64,000 nt of DNA from VXOI01 sp965197575 (GTDB lineage Bacteria; Chloroflexota; Dehalococcoidia; Lucifugimonadales; UBA3495). The notes beneath the pieces are model-generated. The model was given only the letters and a program-made list of their open reading frames with translations, was not told where the DNA came from and made no database searches. The translations under genes were made by a program, and so were the position numbers. Numbering within the stretch: position 1 is the first letter of the stretch; each line of letters begins with the position of its first letter. The DNA is taken from assembly GCA_965197575.1 (NCBI GenBank), contig OZ240214.1, forward strand, positions 310,001 to 374,000. The letters are read 5' to 3'. This document shows positions 47,324 to 55,258 of this stretch, piece after piece.

Positions 47324-47728
47324 TCACCCGGAAATTCTTGGGCGGCCTTGAAACACCCGCTCCGCCATCGCCTCGTTGTAAACGTGGCTGGTCAAGCCCC
47401 GGTTGCGCCGATGTTCCATCCAAGCAGCGAGGTCCGATTGTAGCAATCCCTGTTCAGAAGCCCTCCTGATCAAGTTCCGAAAGTCAAGCTGGTCAACCTC
47501 CGCAGGATTAGCCGAAACCTGCTCCAAGTACCGTTGAATCATCCTGACGCTGAGTTCGTAGGTGAACTCGAAGGCCTGGATGGCGCCGGCCCTCATCTGG
47601 TTTCGAATTTCCGGGTGTTGCCGCACGATGTCGGAAACATACAGGACCAGTCCCTCCTCCAACTGCGCCACAGCATTTTCAAAAGGCGACAAGTCCAGAT
47701 TCATCAGACCTACCTCGTCCTGATTCAC
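47324..47728 (-). CDS. HEPN-like (HI0074-type) nucleotidyltransferase partner
   Basis: The 134-residue helical protein has AIQAFEFTYELSVRMIQRYL, LDFRNLIRRASEQGL and HRRNRGLTSHVYNEAMAERV. This is the HI0074 pattern in which the Arg-Asn ... His cluster corresponds to the HEPN active site. Such proteins act as RNase toxins or binding partners of minimal nucleotidyltransferases that can AMPylate them. The GTG start 47728 overlaps the preceding stop (GTGA). The transferase is fused to HsdS 36 nt downstream. Confidence 0.75.
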   Translation of the reverse strand: MNQDEVGLMNLDLSPFENAVAQLEEGLVLYVSDIVRQHPEIRNQMRAGAIQAFEFTYELSVRMIQRYLEQVSANPAEVDQLDFRNLIRRASEQGLLQSDLAAWMEHRRNRGLTSHVYNEAMAERVFQGRPRISG

Positions 47729-49470
47729 ATCGCAGAGACGGGGCGGTATTCCAAAAGCGCCGACCGACCCACAATATCCACGACACGGACCAACGCCTCC
47801 TTCCCGTTTGAATCGGTGAGAAGCAGGTCTTCTCCCAAGATGAAGTGGACGGGTTGTTGTTTTCCTTCGTTGATAGAGATGTTGGACGCATACAAGTACG
47901 TCCTGTCGTGCACGTCCCGAATCGGGTTTAGCCGCCCCGACAAGCCCAGGATATGCCCGGTAGACTCCCGATATATGACGGAGCCACCTCCCGGTATGGG
48001 AGTCAGTTCAACTGCTAGCGGTCTTTCTGCGGGAATCCAGCCTTGTTCCAGTCCCGCAGCATAGCCTCCAACGGCCACGAACACGACCATCGGCAGATGA
48101 ATGGAATGCAAATCGACCCTTGCCTCCCCATTGGCGTCGGTCACGGCGTGTTTCCAAGTCTTGTTCGGGAACAGCGCCAATACATCGGCATCCTGCAATG
48201 GCTCCCCGGAGCTGCGTACAGAGATCACGGCATTCGCTGGCGTAAATTCCAATAGAGCAGCGGGAATAGTGAGGCACAGTTCCGCTTCGTCCACCAGTCG
48301 AAAATTGGGAAGCACCCCACTTAGTTCTTGAGTTTCCCGTCGAATTATTGGAACGCCGTCACCTCGCCGCTCCATGAAAAACTGTCTCCCACCCCCGCCT
48401 TCAATGCCGCCAACATTCATCCTGCCCAAAATCGAGGTTAGGACTTCGTTGCGCGTAGACTGCCGCTCGCTCATACTTTCTATTGTGAGATTGTTAGGCA
48501 AACTGCCGGGCGAGCAGATTTCCAGCCTGTCCTCGAACATGGCGAGCCTGATTCTGCTCCCTCGAATGGAGTAGTCACGGTGTACTACGGCATTGACCAG
48601 GGCCTCAAACAGCGCCCTCTCACTGTACTGGGGCAAGTCCTGGCGGGTAGGCTCTTTTCGGGCAGCAATGCTCATATTTCGTACAGCGAAAGCCAGGGCC
48701 TCCCTGACCTGCTTATCGACAGGACCGCTAATGACTTGTGAGTCAAGCTGACCGGATGCCCTGTCGGTTCCCCTGTAACGAGTCGCAGTTATGCAGGCGT
48801 TGGGCAGCCAATGTTCGGGCGAACTACTGCATAGAAGAACCCCGGCGACTGTGGACCGAAGCGTACCGTTCTGGTCCACGGCCAAGAGTCCCATCTTCTC
48901 CAAGGCCAACTCTGGGTCGGCAGCGCCCTCGGCACTGACCAAGGGTTTCCAAAGGGCGTCATCAAGGGTCCCGAACCCTGTTCCATCTACGGGCTGCTTA
49001 TCGAACCATAGGAAACTTGCTTGTCCGCGCCTTTGAGCCAGCCGCAAGCGTTCCTCGCTGGTCATTCCCCGCTTTGTGCTGCCAACGCGAATGAAGCTCC
49101 CGCCCGGACTGTCATGTTGCGCTTGACCTTCCGGCACATCCACCATTAGAAACGCTTTACCTTCGGAGGTTTCTCTGCGAAAGATATCGACCCTTATTGG
49201 GGGCCGTATGGAAGCTGTGCATACCTCGGCGATTAGAAGCTCCAGTTGATTCATCTGTTCGCGGGAGATTTCTACGACATCGCCTTCATCAGATACGCTG
49301 CATAGCAGCACCCCTCCATTCGCATTGGCAAAGGCGGCGATTTCGTCCGCCCAGTCGCCCCGTCGAGGTTCCCTTGGCCGGTTACCCGTGAAGACGACCT
49401 CTTTGAATTCCCAATTGCTATCCTCACCCAATTGTAGGTGACGCTTGATTTCATCGTCGCTATATGTCAT
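47725..49470 (-). CDS. AlbA_2/Schlafen-type ATP-binding protein
   Basis: The 581-residue protein starts with an AlbA_2 (Schlafen-like) domain: NWEFKEVVFTGNRP, IAAFANANGGVLLCSVSDEG and SFIRVGSTKRGMTSEE. The middle has the RecG-like/HATPase pattern ALFEALVNAVVHRDYSIRGS and FEDRLEICSPGSLPNN. The last 170 residues form extra beta-rich domains (ISVRSSGEPLQDADVLALFP; VDIVGRSALLEYRP). ATG 49470 overlaps the stop of the upstream gene (ATGA) and is preferred over an earlier start at 49509. Similar genes are frequent inside type I loci; a nucleic-acid-binding regulatory or nuclease role is suspected. Confidence 0.75.
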   Translation of the reverse strand: MTYSDDEIKRHLQLGEDSNWEFKEVVFTGNRPREPRRGDWADEIAAFANANGGVLLCSVSDEGDVVEISREQMNQLELLIAEVCTASIRPPIRVDIFRRETSEGKAFLMVDVPEGQAQHDSPGGSFIRVGSTKRGMTSEERLRLAQRRGQASFLWFDKQPVDGTGFGTLDDALWKPLVSAEGAADPELALEKMGLLAVDQNGTLRSTVAGVLLCSSSPEHWLPNACITATRYRGTDRASGQLDSQVISGPVDKQVREALAFAVRNMSIAARKEPTRQDLPQYSERALFEALVNAVVHRDYSIRGSRIRLAMFEDRLEICSPGSLPNNLTIESMSERQSTRNEVLTSILGRMNVGGIEGGGGRQFFMERRGDGVPIIRRETQELSGVLPNFRLVDEAELCLTIPAALLEFTPANAVISVRSSGEPLQDADVLALFPNKTWKHAVTDANGEARVDLHSIHLPMVVFVAVGGYAAGLEQGWIPAERPLAVELTPIPGGGSVIYRESTGHILGLSGRLNPIRDVHDRTYLYASNISINEGKQQPVHFILGEDLLLTDSNGKEALVRVVDIVGRSALLEYRPVSAM

Positions 49471-50102
49471 TGGATGCCTGCTCCCTTTACCGCTTGAAAT
49501 GGTTGGCAAAGTCTCTGCAATGCATCTTCGTTGAACCCTGGGCAGTAATCACGTAACACTCCAGGGGTGAATTCGCCGACACGCACTCTTCTCTCCAGGC
49601 GAACGCGTTTGACCTCTGATGGCAGTTGTCCCATCAGAGGTCTCACCAGGTCTTCAGCCTCGGCGTAGACACCCTCATGCCATTCCGCTTCCGGCACGCG
49701 ACTGTTTTGATACCAAGTAGCCAGCCCTTCTTCGAGCATATTGGTGGGCCGCCCGTCCACTCTCGGATTCCACGGATCAAGCAGATGGAAGCACTCATGG
49801 GCAAGCTGCCATCTTGCCCTAGTCAAGTCAGTAAGCGCCGTTTGGCTGAGCCGGATAACGATGTGCCTCGACCGCCGCTCATCATCATCCGGCGCAATTC
49901 CACTTTCTGGAAACCACAGTCGCGGCGAATTTTCCGGCGTACAATCGATGTCGATGCCCACCAACACGAAGGTACGGTCTCGCGGCCCGAACCAATGCTC
50001 AATGTCAGCCAAGAATCGGCTGGCATATTCCGGGAGTGTCATTGGCCCATGGCTGCCATCCTCTTGGTACTTGGTAGCGAACAAGGAATTGATGACAGTC
50101 AA
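49467..50102 (-). CDS. HExxH metallopeptidase-like protein
   Basis: The 211-residue protein contains ARWQLAHECFHLLDPWNPR with a HExxH zinc motif, and 20 residues later NMLEEGLATWYQNS, where Glu could be the third ligand, as in ImmA/IrrE-like or gluzincin peptidases. It overlaps hsdM upstream (ATGA) and the AlbA-type gene downstream, so translation is coupled. Co-location suggests it cleaves a repressor or toxin partner in the operon; that is inference. Confidence 0.7.
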   Translation of the reverse strand: MTVINSLFATKYQEDGSHGPMTLPEYASRFLADIEHWFGPRDRTFVLVGIDIDCTPENSPRLWFPESGIAPDDDERRSRHIVIRLSQTALTDLTRARWQLAHECFHLLDPWNPRVDGRPTNMLEEGLATWYQNSRVPEAEWHEGVYAEAEDLVRPLMGQLPSEVKRVRLERRVRVGEFTPGVLRDYCPGFNEDALQRLCQPFQAVKGAGIQ

Positions 50103-51700
50103 GGGCTACCTCCAAAGCCCAGCTGTTCCAGGTTTTCCGCAATGGCGGCATCCAGCCGCAGGGCTTCTTCCTGATGCTCCCGCCATTGGGCGGCGAGGCG
50201 GGCCATCTTCTCCTGGAAGGGTTCGCCATCGTCGGGCTGCGGCTCAGCGCCCACGTAGCGGCCGGGGGTGAGGACGTGCCCGTGCCTGCGGACTTCCTCC
50301 AGCGTGGCGCTATTGCAGAAGCCGGGAACGTCGGCGTAATCACCGGCGCCATCGCCGCGCCGCCAGGCATGGTAGGTATCGGCGATGCAGGTGGTGTCCT
50401 CGGCGGACAGGTCCCGGTGGGTGCGGTCCGTCATGTGGCCCAGCTTACGGGCATCGATGAATAGCGTCTCGCCGGGATGCGTTTCCCCGACGCCGCGACC
50501 TTTGCGGAGAAACCAGAGACAGGCCGGTATCTGGGTAGAGCGGAACAACTGCCCTGGCAGGGCGATGATGCAATCCACCAGACCGGACTCGACAATGCTC
50601 TTGCGGATTTCCCCCTCGCCCGACTGGTTGGAGGACATGGAACCGTTGGCCAACACGAACCCGGCGACGCCCCGAGGCGCTAGGTGGTGCAGAAAGTGCT
50701 GCACCCAAGCGAAGTTGGCGTTGCTTACCGGCGGGACGCCGTGCTCCCACCTTTGGTCGTCCCGCAGCCGCTCCCCACCCCAATCCGAATCATTGAAGAA
50801 TGGGTTGGCCAGAACAAAATCGGCCCGCAAGTCAGGATGCCGGTTGTTGTGGAAGGTGTCACCGTGGGAAATCTGGCCTTCGATGCCCCGGATGGCCAAG
50901 TTCATGCGGGCCAGCCGCCAGGTGGTGTAGTTGGACTCCTGCCCGTAGATGGAAATGTCGCCCTTGGCCTTGCCACCGTTGCCGTTGCCCGTGGCGTGGG
51001 CGCGGATGAAGTCCATCGACTGCACAAACATTCCACCTGAACCACAGCAAGGGTCATAGACCCTGCCCTGGTACGGTTCCAGCATTTCCACCAGCAACCG
51101 CACCACCGAGCGAGGCGTGTAGAACTCTCCTCCCTTGCGACCCTCGGCTAGAGCGAACTGCTCCAAGAAATACTCGTACACCTGGCCGAGAACGTCGGTC
51201 GCTTCGGCACTGGCGCCACCAACCCTGATGTTGCTCACCAGATCCACCACCTGGCCCAGCCGTTGCTTGTCCAGGGCGTCCCTGCCGTACTCCTTGGGCA
51301 GTACATCCTTGAGCACAGGGTTGTCCCTCTCCACGGCGGTCATCGCGTCGTCCACCAGGCGGCCGATGGTGGACTGGTGAGCCTGGTTTCTCAAATGCGG
51401 CCAGCGGGCTTCGGGCGGCACCCAGAAGATGCTTTGGGCGCGGTACTCGTCTGGATCCTCCGGGTCTGCACCATGCTCCCGCTCGGCTTCCAGTTTGGCG
51501 TAGGCTTCCTCGAAGGCGTCGGAGATGTACTTGAGGAAGATGAGGCCCAGGACAACATGCTTGTACTCGGCGGCGTCCATACTGCCTCGCAAGGCATCGG
51601 CCATTCGCCAAAGATCGGTGCGATAGTCCGCCGCTGTGGTGCTACGACCCGAAGCGGCGGCTGGACCAGGGCTTTTTCGTCTCCCGCTTGCGGTCGTCAT
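50099..51700 (-). CDS. hsdM: Type I modification subunit HsdM
   Basis: The 533-residue protein has the N-terminal helical domain (DLWRMADALRGSMDAAEYKH, VLGLIFLKYISDAFEE), SAM motif I in VYDPCCGSGGMFVQS (about residue 213), and FIRAHATGNGN before IYGQESNYTTWRLARMNLAI. Motif IV reads VLANPFFNDSDW instead of the usual NPPF, a substitution of the second Pro. ATG 51700 overlaps the preceding stop (ATGA), so it is preferred to a GTG at 51736. It methylates adenine in the DNA site chosen by HsdS and forms the core complex with it. Confidence 0.92.
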   Translation of the reverse strand: MTTASGRRKSPGPAAASGRSTTAADYRTDLWRMADALRGSMDAAEYKHVVLGLIFLKYISDAFEEAYAKLEAEREHGADPEDPDEYRAQSIFWVPPEARWPHLRNQAHQSTIGRLVDDAMTAVERDNPVLKDVLPKEYGRDALDKQRLGQVVDLVSNIRVGGASAEATDVLGQVYEYFLEQFALAEGRKGGEFYTPRSVVRLLVEMLEPYQGRVYDPCCGSGGMFVQSMDFIRAHATGNGNGGKAKGDISIYGQESNYTTWRLARMNLAIRGIEGQISHGDTFHNNRHPDLRADFVLANPFFNDSDWGGERLRDDQRWEHGVPPVSNANFAWVQHFLHHLAPRGVAGFVLANGSMSSNQSGEGEIRKSIVESGLVDCIIALPGQLFRSTQIPACLWFLRKGRGVGETHPGETLFIDARKLGHMTDRTHRDLSAEDTTCIADTYHAWRRGDGAGDYADVPGFCNSATLEEVRRHGHVLTPGRYVGAEPQPDDGEPFQEKMARLAAQWREHQEEALRLDAAIAENLEQLGFGGSP

Positions 51701-51942
51701 CGCGGTTTGTTCCCCCGCTTTTCTTCGGTGCGCCACCTAGCCATCTCCTGCTTAGGATTCTTGCCGTCTGGTCCATAACCATGTTGAACTAGGAACCGGG
51801 GCACATCGCCATATACCATCTTGATCACAGCCGACTCGGCAATTCGGTCATGGCCTTGCAGGAAGAAAGACCTCGTTGGTGTCTCTGCTCCACACCCGCA
51901 CCAGCATTCGCCTGTCGGAAATTGGCGCTTGCTTGAAGCCAT
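51697..51942 (-). CDS. Small Cys-rich first gene of the restriction operon
   Basis: The 81-residue protein starts MASSKRQFPTGECWCGCGAE, giving CxCxC near the N-terminus, then FFLQGHDRIAESAVIKMVYG and FLVQHGYGPDGKNP. The strong site GGAGG lies upstream and the promoter/palindrome directly before. Its stop overlaps hsdM. No HTH is evident, but as leader gene it might regulate the operon or bind zinc. Function unknown. Confidence 0.65.
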   Translation of the reverse strand: MASSKRQFPTGECWCGCGAETPTRSFFLQGHDRIAESAVIKMVYGDVPRFLVQHGYGPDGKNPKQEMARWRTEEKRGNKPR

Positions 51943-51972
51943 TCTCGCTTTCCTCCTCGTGGGATTCTCTTA

Positions 51973-52021
51973 CAAGTCCGGAATGCTATTCTAGAATAGC
52001 ATTCCGGACTTGCTCTGTCAA
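51973..52021 (-). promoter_or_regulatory. Strong promoter embedded in a 40-bp perfect palindrome
   Basis: Minus-strand TTGACA (52021-52016), a 17-nt spacer and TATTCT (51998-51993) form a near-consensus promoter for the restriction operon. Positions 51973-52012 are a perfect inverted repeat of 20 nt per arm, centred on TTCTAGAA, covering the spacer, the -10 box and the start region. It is placed like an operator that would block RNA polymerase. Confidence 0.85.
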
Positions 52022-52486
52022 CTTGGCGTCAACGACCGACGAAAAATAGTGAAGTTCATACGACTTGCCGCCTCCACAGCCCTACGTCAGTACTCGCCTC
52101 AGCATCCGCAGTCGCCTGCTTGACGCCAAATCTGGTCCTCTCCCGACCTCCAAGTGTTATTGAATTCGATTCAAAGATTATGCGTCTTGCAGCAGTCAGC
52201 CAATGCACCATCAACCTTTGCTCAAACAGGATTGGCGCCGCCTGCGGTAATTGAAATGTCCGATGGGCCAATACTTGGTGATACGATCCCGATGGGCTTG
52301 TATCGCCGCTCCGAATTGCCCGCGTGGAGGTGCAAAGCATCGGATGTGAGGGAACAGGACCGGCTGGTAAGGCTAGCCACTATCTTCCCCGGCAATGGTC
52401 GCCGCTTGGAGGCAGTTGCTACGCATCGCGCCAGTACTGACATTTGCCCACTGACGACGACGGCCCCCGGCTGATACGCTGGAGGC
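52022..52486. other. Intergenic region without a clear gene
   Basis: This separates the leftward restriction operon from the rightward gene at 52487. A plus-strand open frame (52154-52474) has no recognisable domain or ribosome site. I see no repeat or RNA here. Confidence 0.5.
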
Positions 52487-54190
52487 ATGGCATTCTCACA
52501 AGAGCGCATCCTGGACGCCCTGGCCCGGCTGCCATTCATCGACACGGGGGAGCTGGCGCTGATCCTTGGCGAGCCTCTGGCGACGGTGCATCGCGCCCTG
52601 ACCGGGCTGCTGAAAGACGGCCTGGCCGGACGGTTGAGCCACGGCACGGCCCACCTGCCCTCCAGCCACCGCTACTACCTCACGAGGAGGGGCATCGCTG
52701 AAGCTGCCGACGCCCTGGGCTACGACGCGCCGTCGGAGTTGGTACGGGCCTATCCCGTGTCCCGGCAGTGGCTGGCGTTGCTCATCCGCCGCATGGACGC
52801 CGTGGCCTCGGTGTACCGCCTAGCGGCAACGCTGTCCCCCGGCGTGGACGGCCTGGAAACCCTGGTGGAGTTTCACCGCCGGGGCCGGTTCGACGCGGTG
52901 ATCACTCTCCACAATGGCCGCAGCTTCGGCGTGGTGCGGCAGGGATTGGCGCTGCGGCGCCGGTCCCTCTACGATCGCCTCAGAGCCATCGCCGAGTACC
53001 ACCACACCCGCCGTCCTTCCGCCGTGCTGGTGATGGTCCCCAGCCCCTGGGAGCAGCGGCTGACCGATGAGTTCTGCCTGAGCGCGGACCTGCGGGACTG
53101 CTACGTGGGCGTGGAGTGCCGGGAAACGCTGGAAGAGTGGGAACGTCCAATCTGGCATTCGTCCAACTGGGTGGTGGGCAGGACGTACCGCACCCTGGAG
53201 CAGGTGGTCTCCCAGACAGAACCCGGCGGGCGGTTTCACCCGGAGGCGCCGGAGCGCAAGCGGGCCTCCCTGCCCGACCCGGATCGGCTGGTCCAGGCCA
53301 CCCCGGCCTTCGGTCTCAGCCCGTCGGAGAAGCGGACGCTGGACCTGATCACCGACCACCCGATGATCCCCCGTGAACACCTGAGCCGCTGGCTGGGCGT
53401 CTCCGACGGCAGGGTCAGCCAGATGACCCGCAGCCAGGTGAACGATTGGGACCTGGTTGAACAGCGCGGCAAGCGGGCCGACGTACGCTATACCCTGTCA
53501 GAACGGGGCATCAGGTACATCACCTACCGAGACCGGGCCCAGCTTTCCACCACCATGGCCGCCTGGAGCACCGAGCCTACCACCGACAATCATGGACAAC
53601 CCCGGCCCCTGGGACACCGCATCCTCACCTGGGAACGCCAGACCAATCACGCCGACGGCATCACCTGGTTCCTGTCGGAGCTGGCCGCCGAAGCCCGAGC
53701 CGACGACGCGAGCGAACTACTGTGGTCCGTGCCCACCGCCCGGTCCGACCGGGCCTTCAACCGGGGCGAGGACGCCATCGCCCCCGACGCCGTGGGGCAC
53801 CTGCTGACCGGCGGCCTGCACGTGCCCTTCTACTTCGAGCACGAGCTGCGCGCCCGCCACCCCAGGGGAGCAGCCGCCCGCCTGCGTCCCTACTCCCGCT
53901 ACTACCGTTCCGACGCCCCGGCTCAGGACCAGCCGCCCTTCCCCACGACGCTGTTCCTGGTGGATACCGAGGAGGTGGCGGAGACCTACGCGATCACCGC
54001 GTCCCGGATGACCGCCATGGCATTGCCCATCCTGGTGTCCAGTAGGGAGGCTCTGTCCTGTAGAGGGATGCTGGGCCGGTCCTGGCGTCCCCTCTGGGAC
54101 CCAGACCGTCCGCCCCTGGCGCTGCGGGACCTGGCAGACTATGGCTGGGACACATTGCGCCGACGGATGCGTTGGCAGGAGACACGTTAA
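52487..54190 (+). CDS. Replication-relaxation-like protein (second copy)
   Basis: The 567-residue protein has two winged-helix regions: an N-terminal one (ERILDALARLPFIDTGELAL, HRALTGLLKDGLAGRL) and a central one (PSEKRTLDLITDHPMIPREH, LGVSDGRVSQMTRSQV). Between them is a beta-rich domain (FDAVITLHNGRSFGVVRQGL, SAVLVMVPSPWEQRL), and the C-terminal part (TTLFLVDTEEVAETYAITAS) resembles nuclease-fold ends of Replic_Relax proteins. ATG 52487 has GGAGG 3-4 nt before. It is a distant relative of 16876-18636 and lies next to the integration module. Likely a mobilisation or replication factor. Confidence 0.55.
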   Translation: MAFSQERILDALARLPFIDTGELALILGEPLATVHRALTGLLKDGLAGRLSHGTAHLPSSHRYYLTRRGIAEAADALGYDAPSELVRAYPVSRQWLALLIRRMDAVASVYRLAATLSPGVDGLETLVEFHRRGRFDAVITLHNGRSFGVVRQGLALRRRSLYDRLRAIAEYHHTRRPSAVLVMVPSPWEQRLTDEFCLSADLRDCYVGVECRETLEEWERPIWHSSNWVVGRTYRTLEQVVSQTEPGGRFHPEAPERKRASLPDPDRLVQATPAFGLSPSEKRTLDLITDHPMIPREHLSRWLGVSDGRVSQMTRSQVNDWDLVEQRGKRADVRYTLSERGIRYITYRDRAQLSTTMAAWSTEPTTDNHGQPRPLGHRILTWERQTNHADGITWFLSELAAEARADDASELLWSVPTARSDRAFNRGEDAIAPDAVGHLLTGGLHVPFYFEHELRARHPRGAAARLRPYSRYYRSDAPAQDQPPFPTTLFLVDTEEVAETYAITASRMTAMALPILVSSREALSCRGMLGRSWRPLWDPDRPPLALRDLADYGWDTLRRRMRWQETR

Positions 54191-54457
54191 TCGTTCTGAT
54201 ACGGTATTATCTGCCCGCTCTGTTGTCCGGGGGCGCAAACCGCCGCTCCCAGGGCGATTTCGGGGGTTGGCCGGGACGCCGCGATGTGTCATTCTCGCGG
54301 ATGTCAGGTAGGAAATGAGCCGAAAAGCGGGTTGACCGGTCAAAACTTGTACTTTTACAAACATGAGAAACCACGCTAAAACAATGGGAGGCCCATTTGC
54401 AGAAATGCAATCGCCATTGCCGCCGTTGACGCATCAGCCCATGACGAGGTGAGACAC

Positions 54458-54901
54458 ATGAAAGATGAGGTCCACTGGGTGGACAAGGGGGAGGCGGCGC
54501 GGGAGCTGGAGGTATCGCTATCGACCCTGGACCGTATGATCCGCCAGGGTGAGGTGGAGGTGGCGAGGGAGGGCCGGCGGGTGTACGTGAAGTTGCAGGG
54601 ACCCCCTTACCCCAGCGACCGGGAACTACTGCGCCAGGCCATGGCCAGAGTAGAACAACTGGAGCGCACGGTGGGAGAACTATCCGATGAGGCTGACCAG
54701 TTGGAACAGGAGAGGGACCAGGCCCGAGCCGAGACGGAGACCACCAGGGGAGAGTACCGAGAACTGGAGGAGGAGCATCACAGGGAGCAGGCCGCCCACC
54801 GGAGGGCCAGGCGCTGGGTTGCCAGGCTGGGCATCGCCGTCGCCGTGCTGATCGTGCTTCTGGCCGTCACCGTCCTGGTGGCGTGGTGGTTGATTGCGTA
54901 G
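54458..54901 (+). CDS. Excisionase-like HTH protein with coiled coil and C-terminal membrane anchor
   Basis: The N-terminus is a MerR/excisionase helix-turn-helix (KGEAARELEVSLSTLDRMIR, then EVEVAREGRRVYVKL). A coiled coil follows (QLERTVGELSDEADQLEQER and onward to about residue 115), then a single membrane segment (LGIAVAVLIVLLAVTVLVAWW) at the very end. ATG 54458 is preceded by GAGGTG. A tail-anchored DNA-binding protein could position element DNA at the membrane. Its stop is TAG. Confidence 0.7.
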   Translation: MKDEVHWVDKGEAARELEVSLSTLDRMIRQGEVEVAREGRRVYVKLQGPPYPSDRELLRQAMARVEQLERTVGELSDEADQLEQERDQARAETETTRGEYRELEEEHHREQAAHRRARRWVARLGIAVAVLIVLLAVTVLVAWWLIA

Positions 54902-54954
54902 CGGTGCGGGTCCATGTAAGGGCTGATATGCTGCCCCGGCCCATCAGGTCAGCA

Positions 54955-54983
54955 TTGACAGAGAAACAGGGATGAAAGATAAT
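54955..54983 (+). promoter_or_regulatory. Sigma-70-type promoter for copG-recombinase operon
   Basis: TTGACA (54955-54960), 17 nt, and GATAAT (54978-54983) lie 45 nt before the ATG of the ribbon-helix-helix gene. Confidence 0.8.
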
Positions 54984-55027
54984 GATAGTAAGACAACTCA
55001 TTACGACAGCAAGCACAAAGGGAAAGC

Positions 55028-55258
55028 ATGCCGCCACGCCGTATTTCCAGGACCATCACCTTCTCCCTGCCGCCGGAGATGTTCCAGCGGGTGCAGCGGG
55101 TGAAGGAAGAGGAAGGCAGAGACATGAGCGAACTGGTGCGGGAAGCACTGCGTCTGTACATCGAAGATAGGGAGTTGCGCCGTGAGCAACGCCTGGAACT
55201 GCTGCGCTCCCGGCAGGCCGATCAGACAGAGGAAGATGGAGGACAGAGCGATGAGTAA
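55028..55258 (+). CDS. CopG-type ribbon-helix-helix regulator
   Basis: The 76-residue protein has the RHH pattern: strand RTITFSLPPEM, then FQRVQRVKEEEGRDMSELVR and EALRLYIEDRE. The acidic tail follows. AAAGGGAAAGC precedes ATG. It overlaps the recombinase start (ATGAGTAA), so it probably represses its own promoter and tunes recombinase level. Confidence 0.8.
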   Translation: MPPRRISRTITFSLPPEMFQRVQRVKEEEGRDMSELVREALRLYIEDRELRREQRLELLRSRQADQTEEDGGQSDE

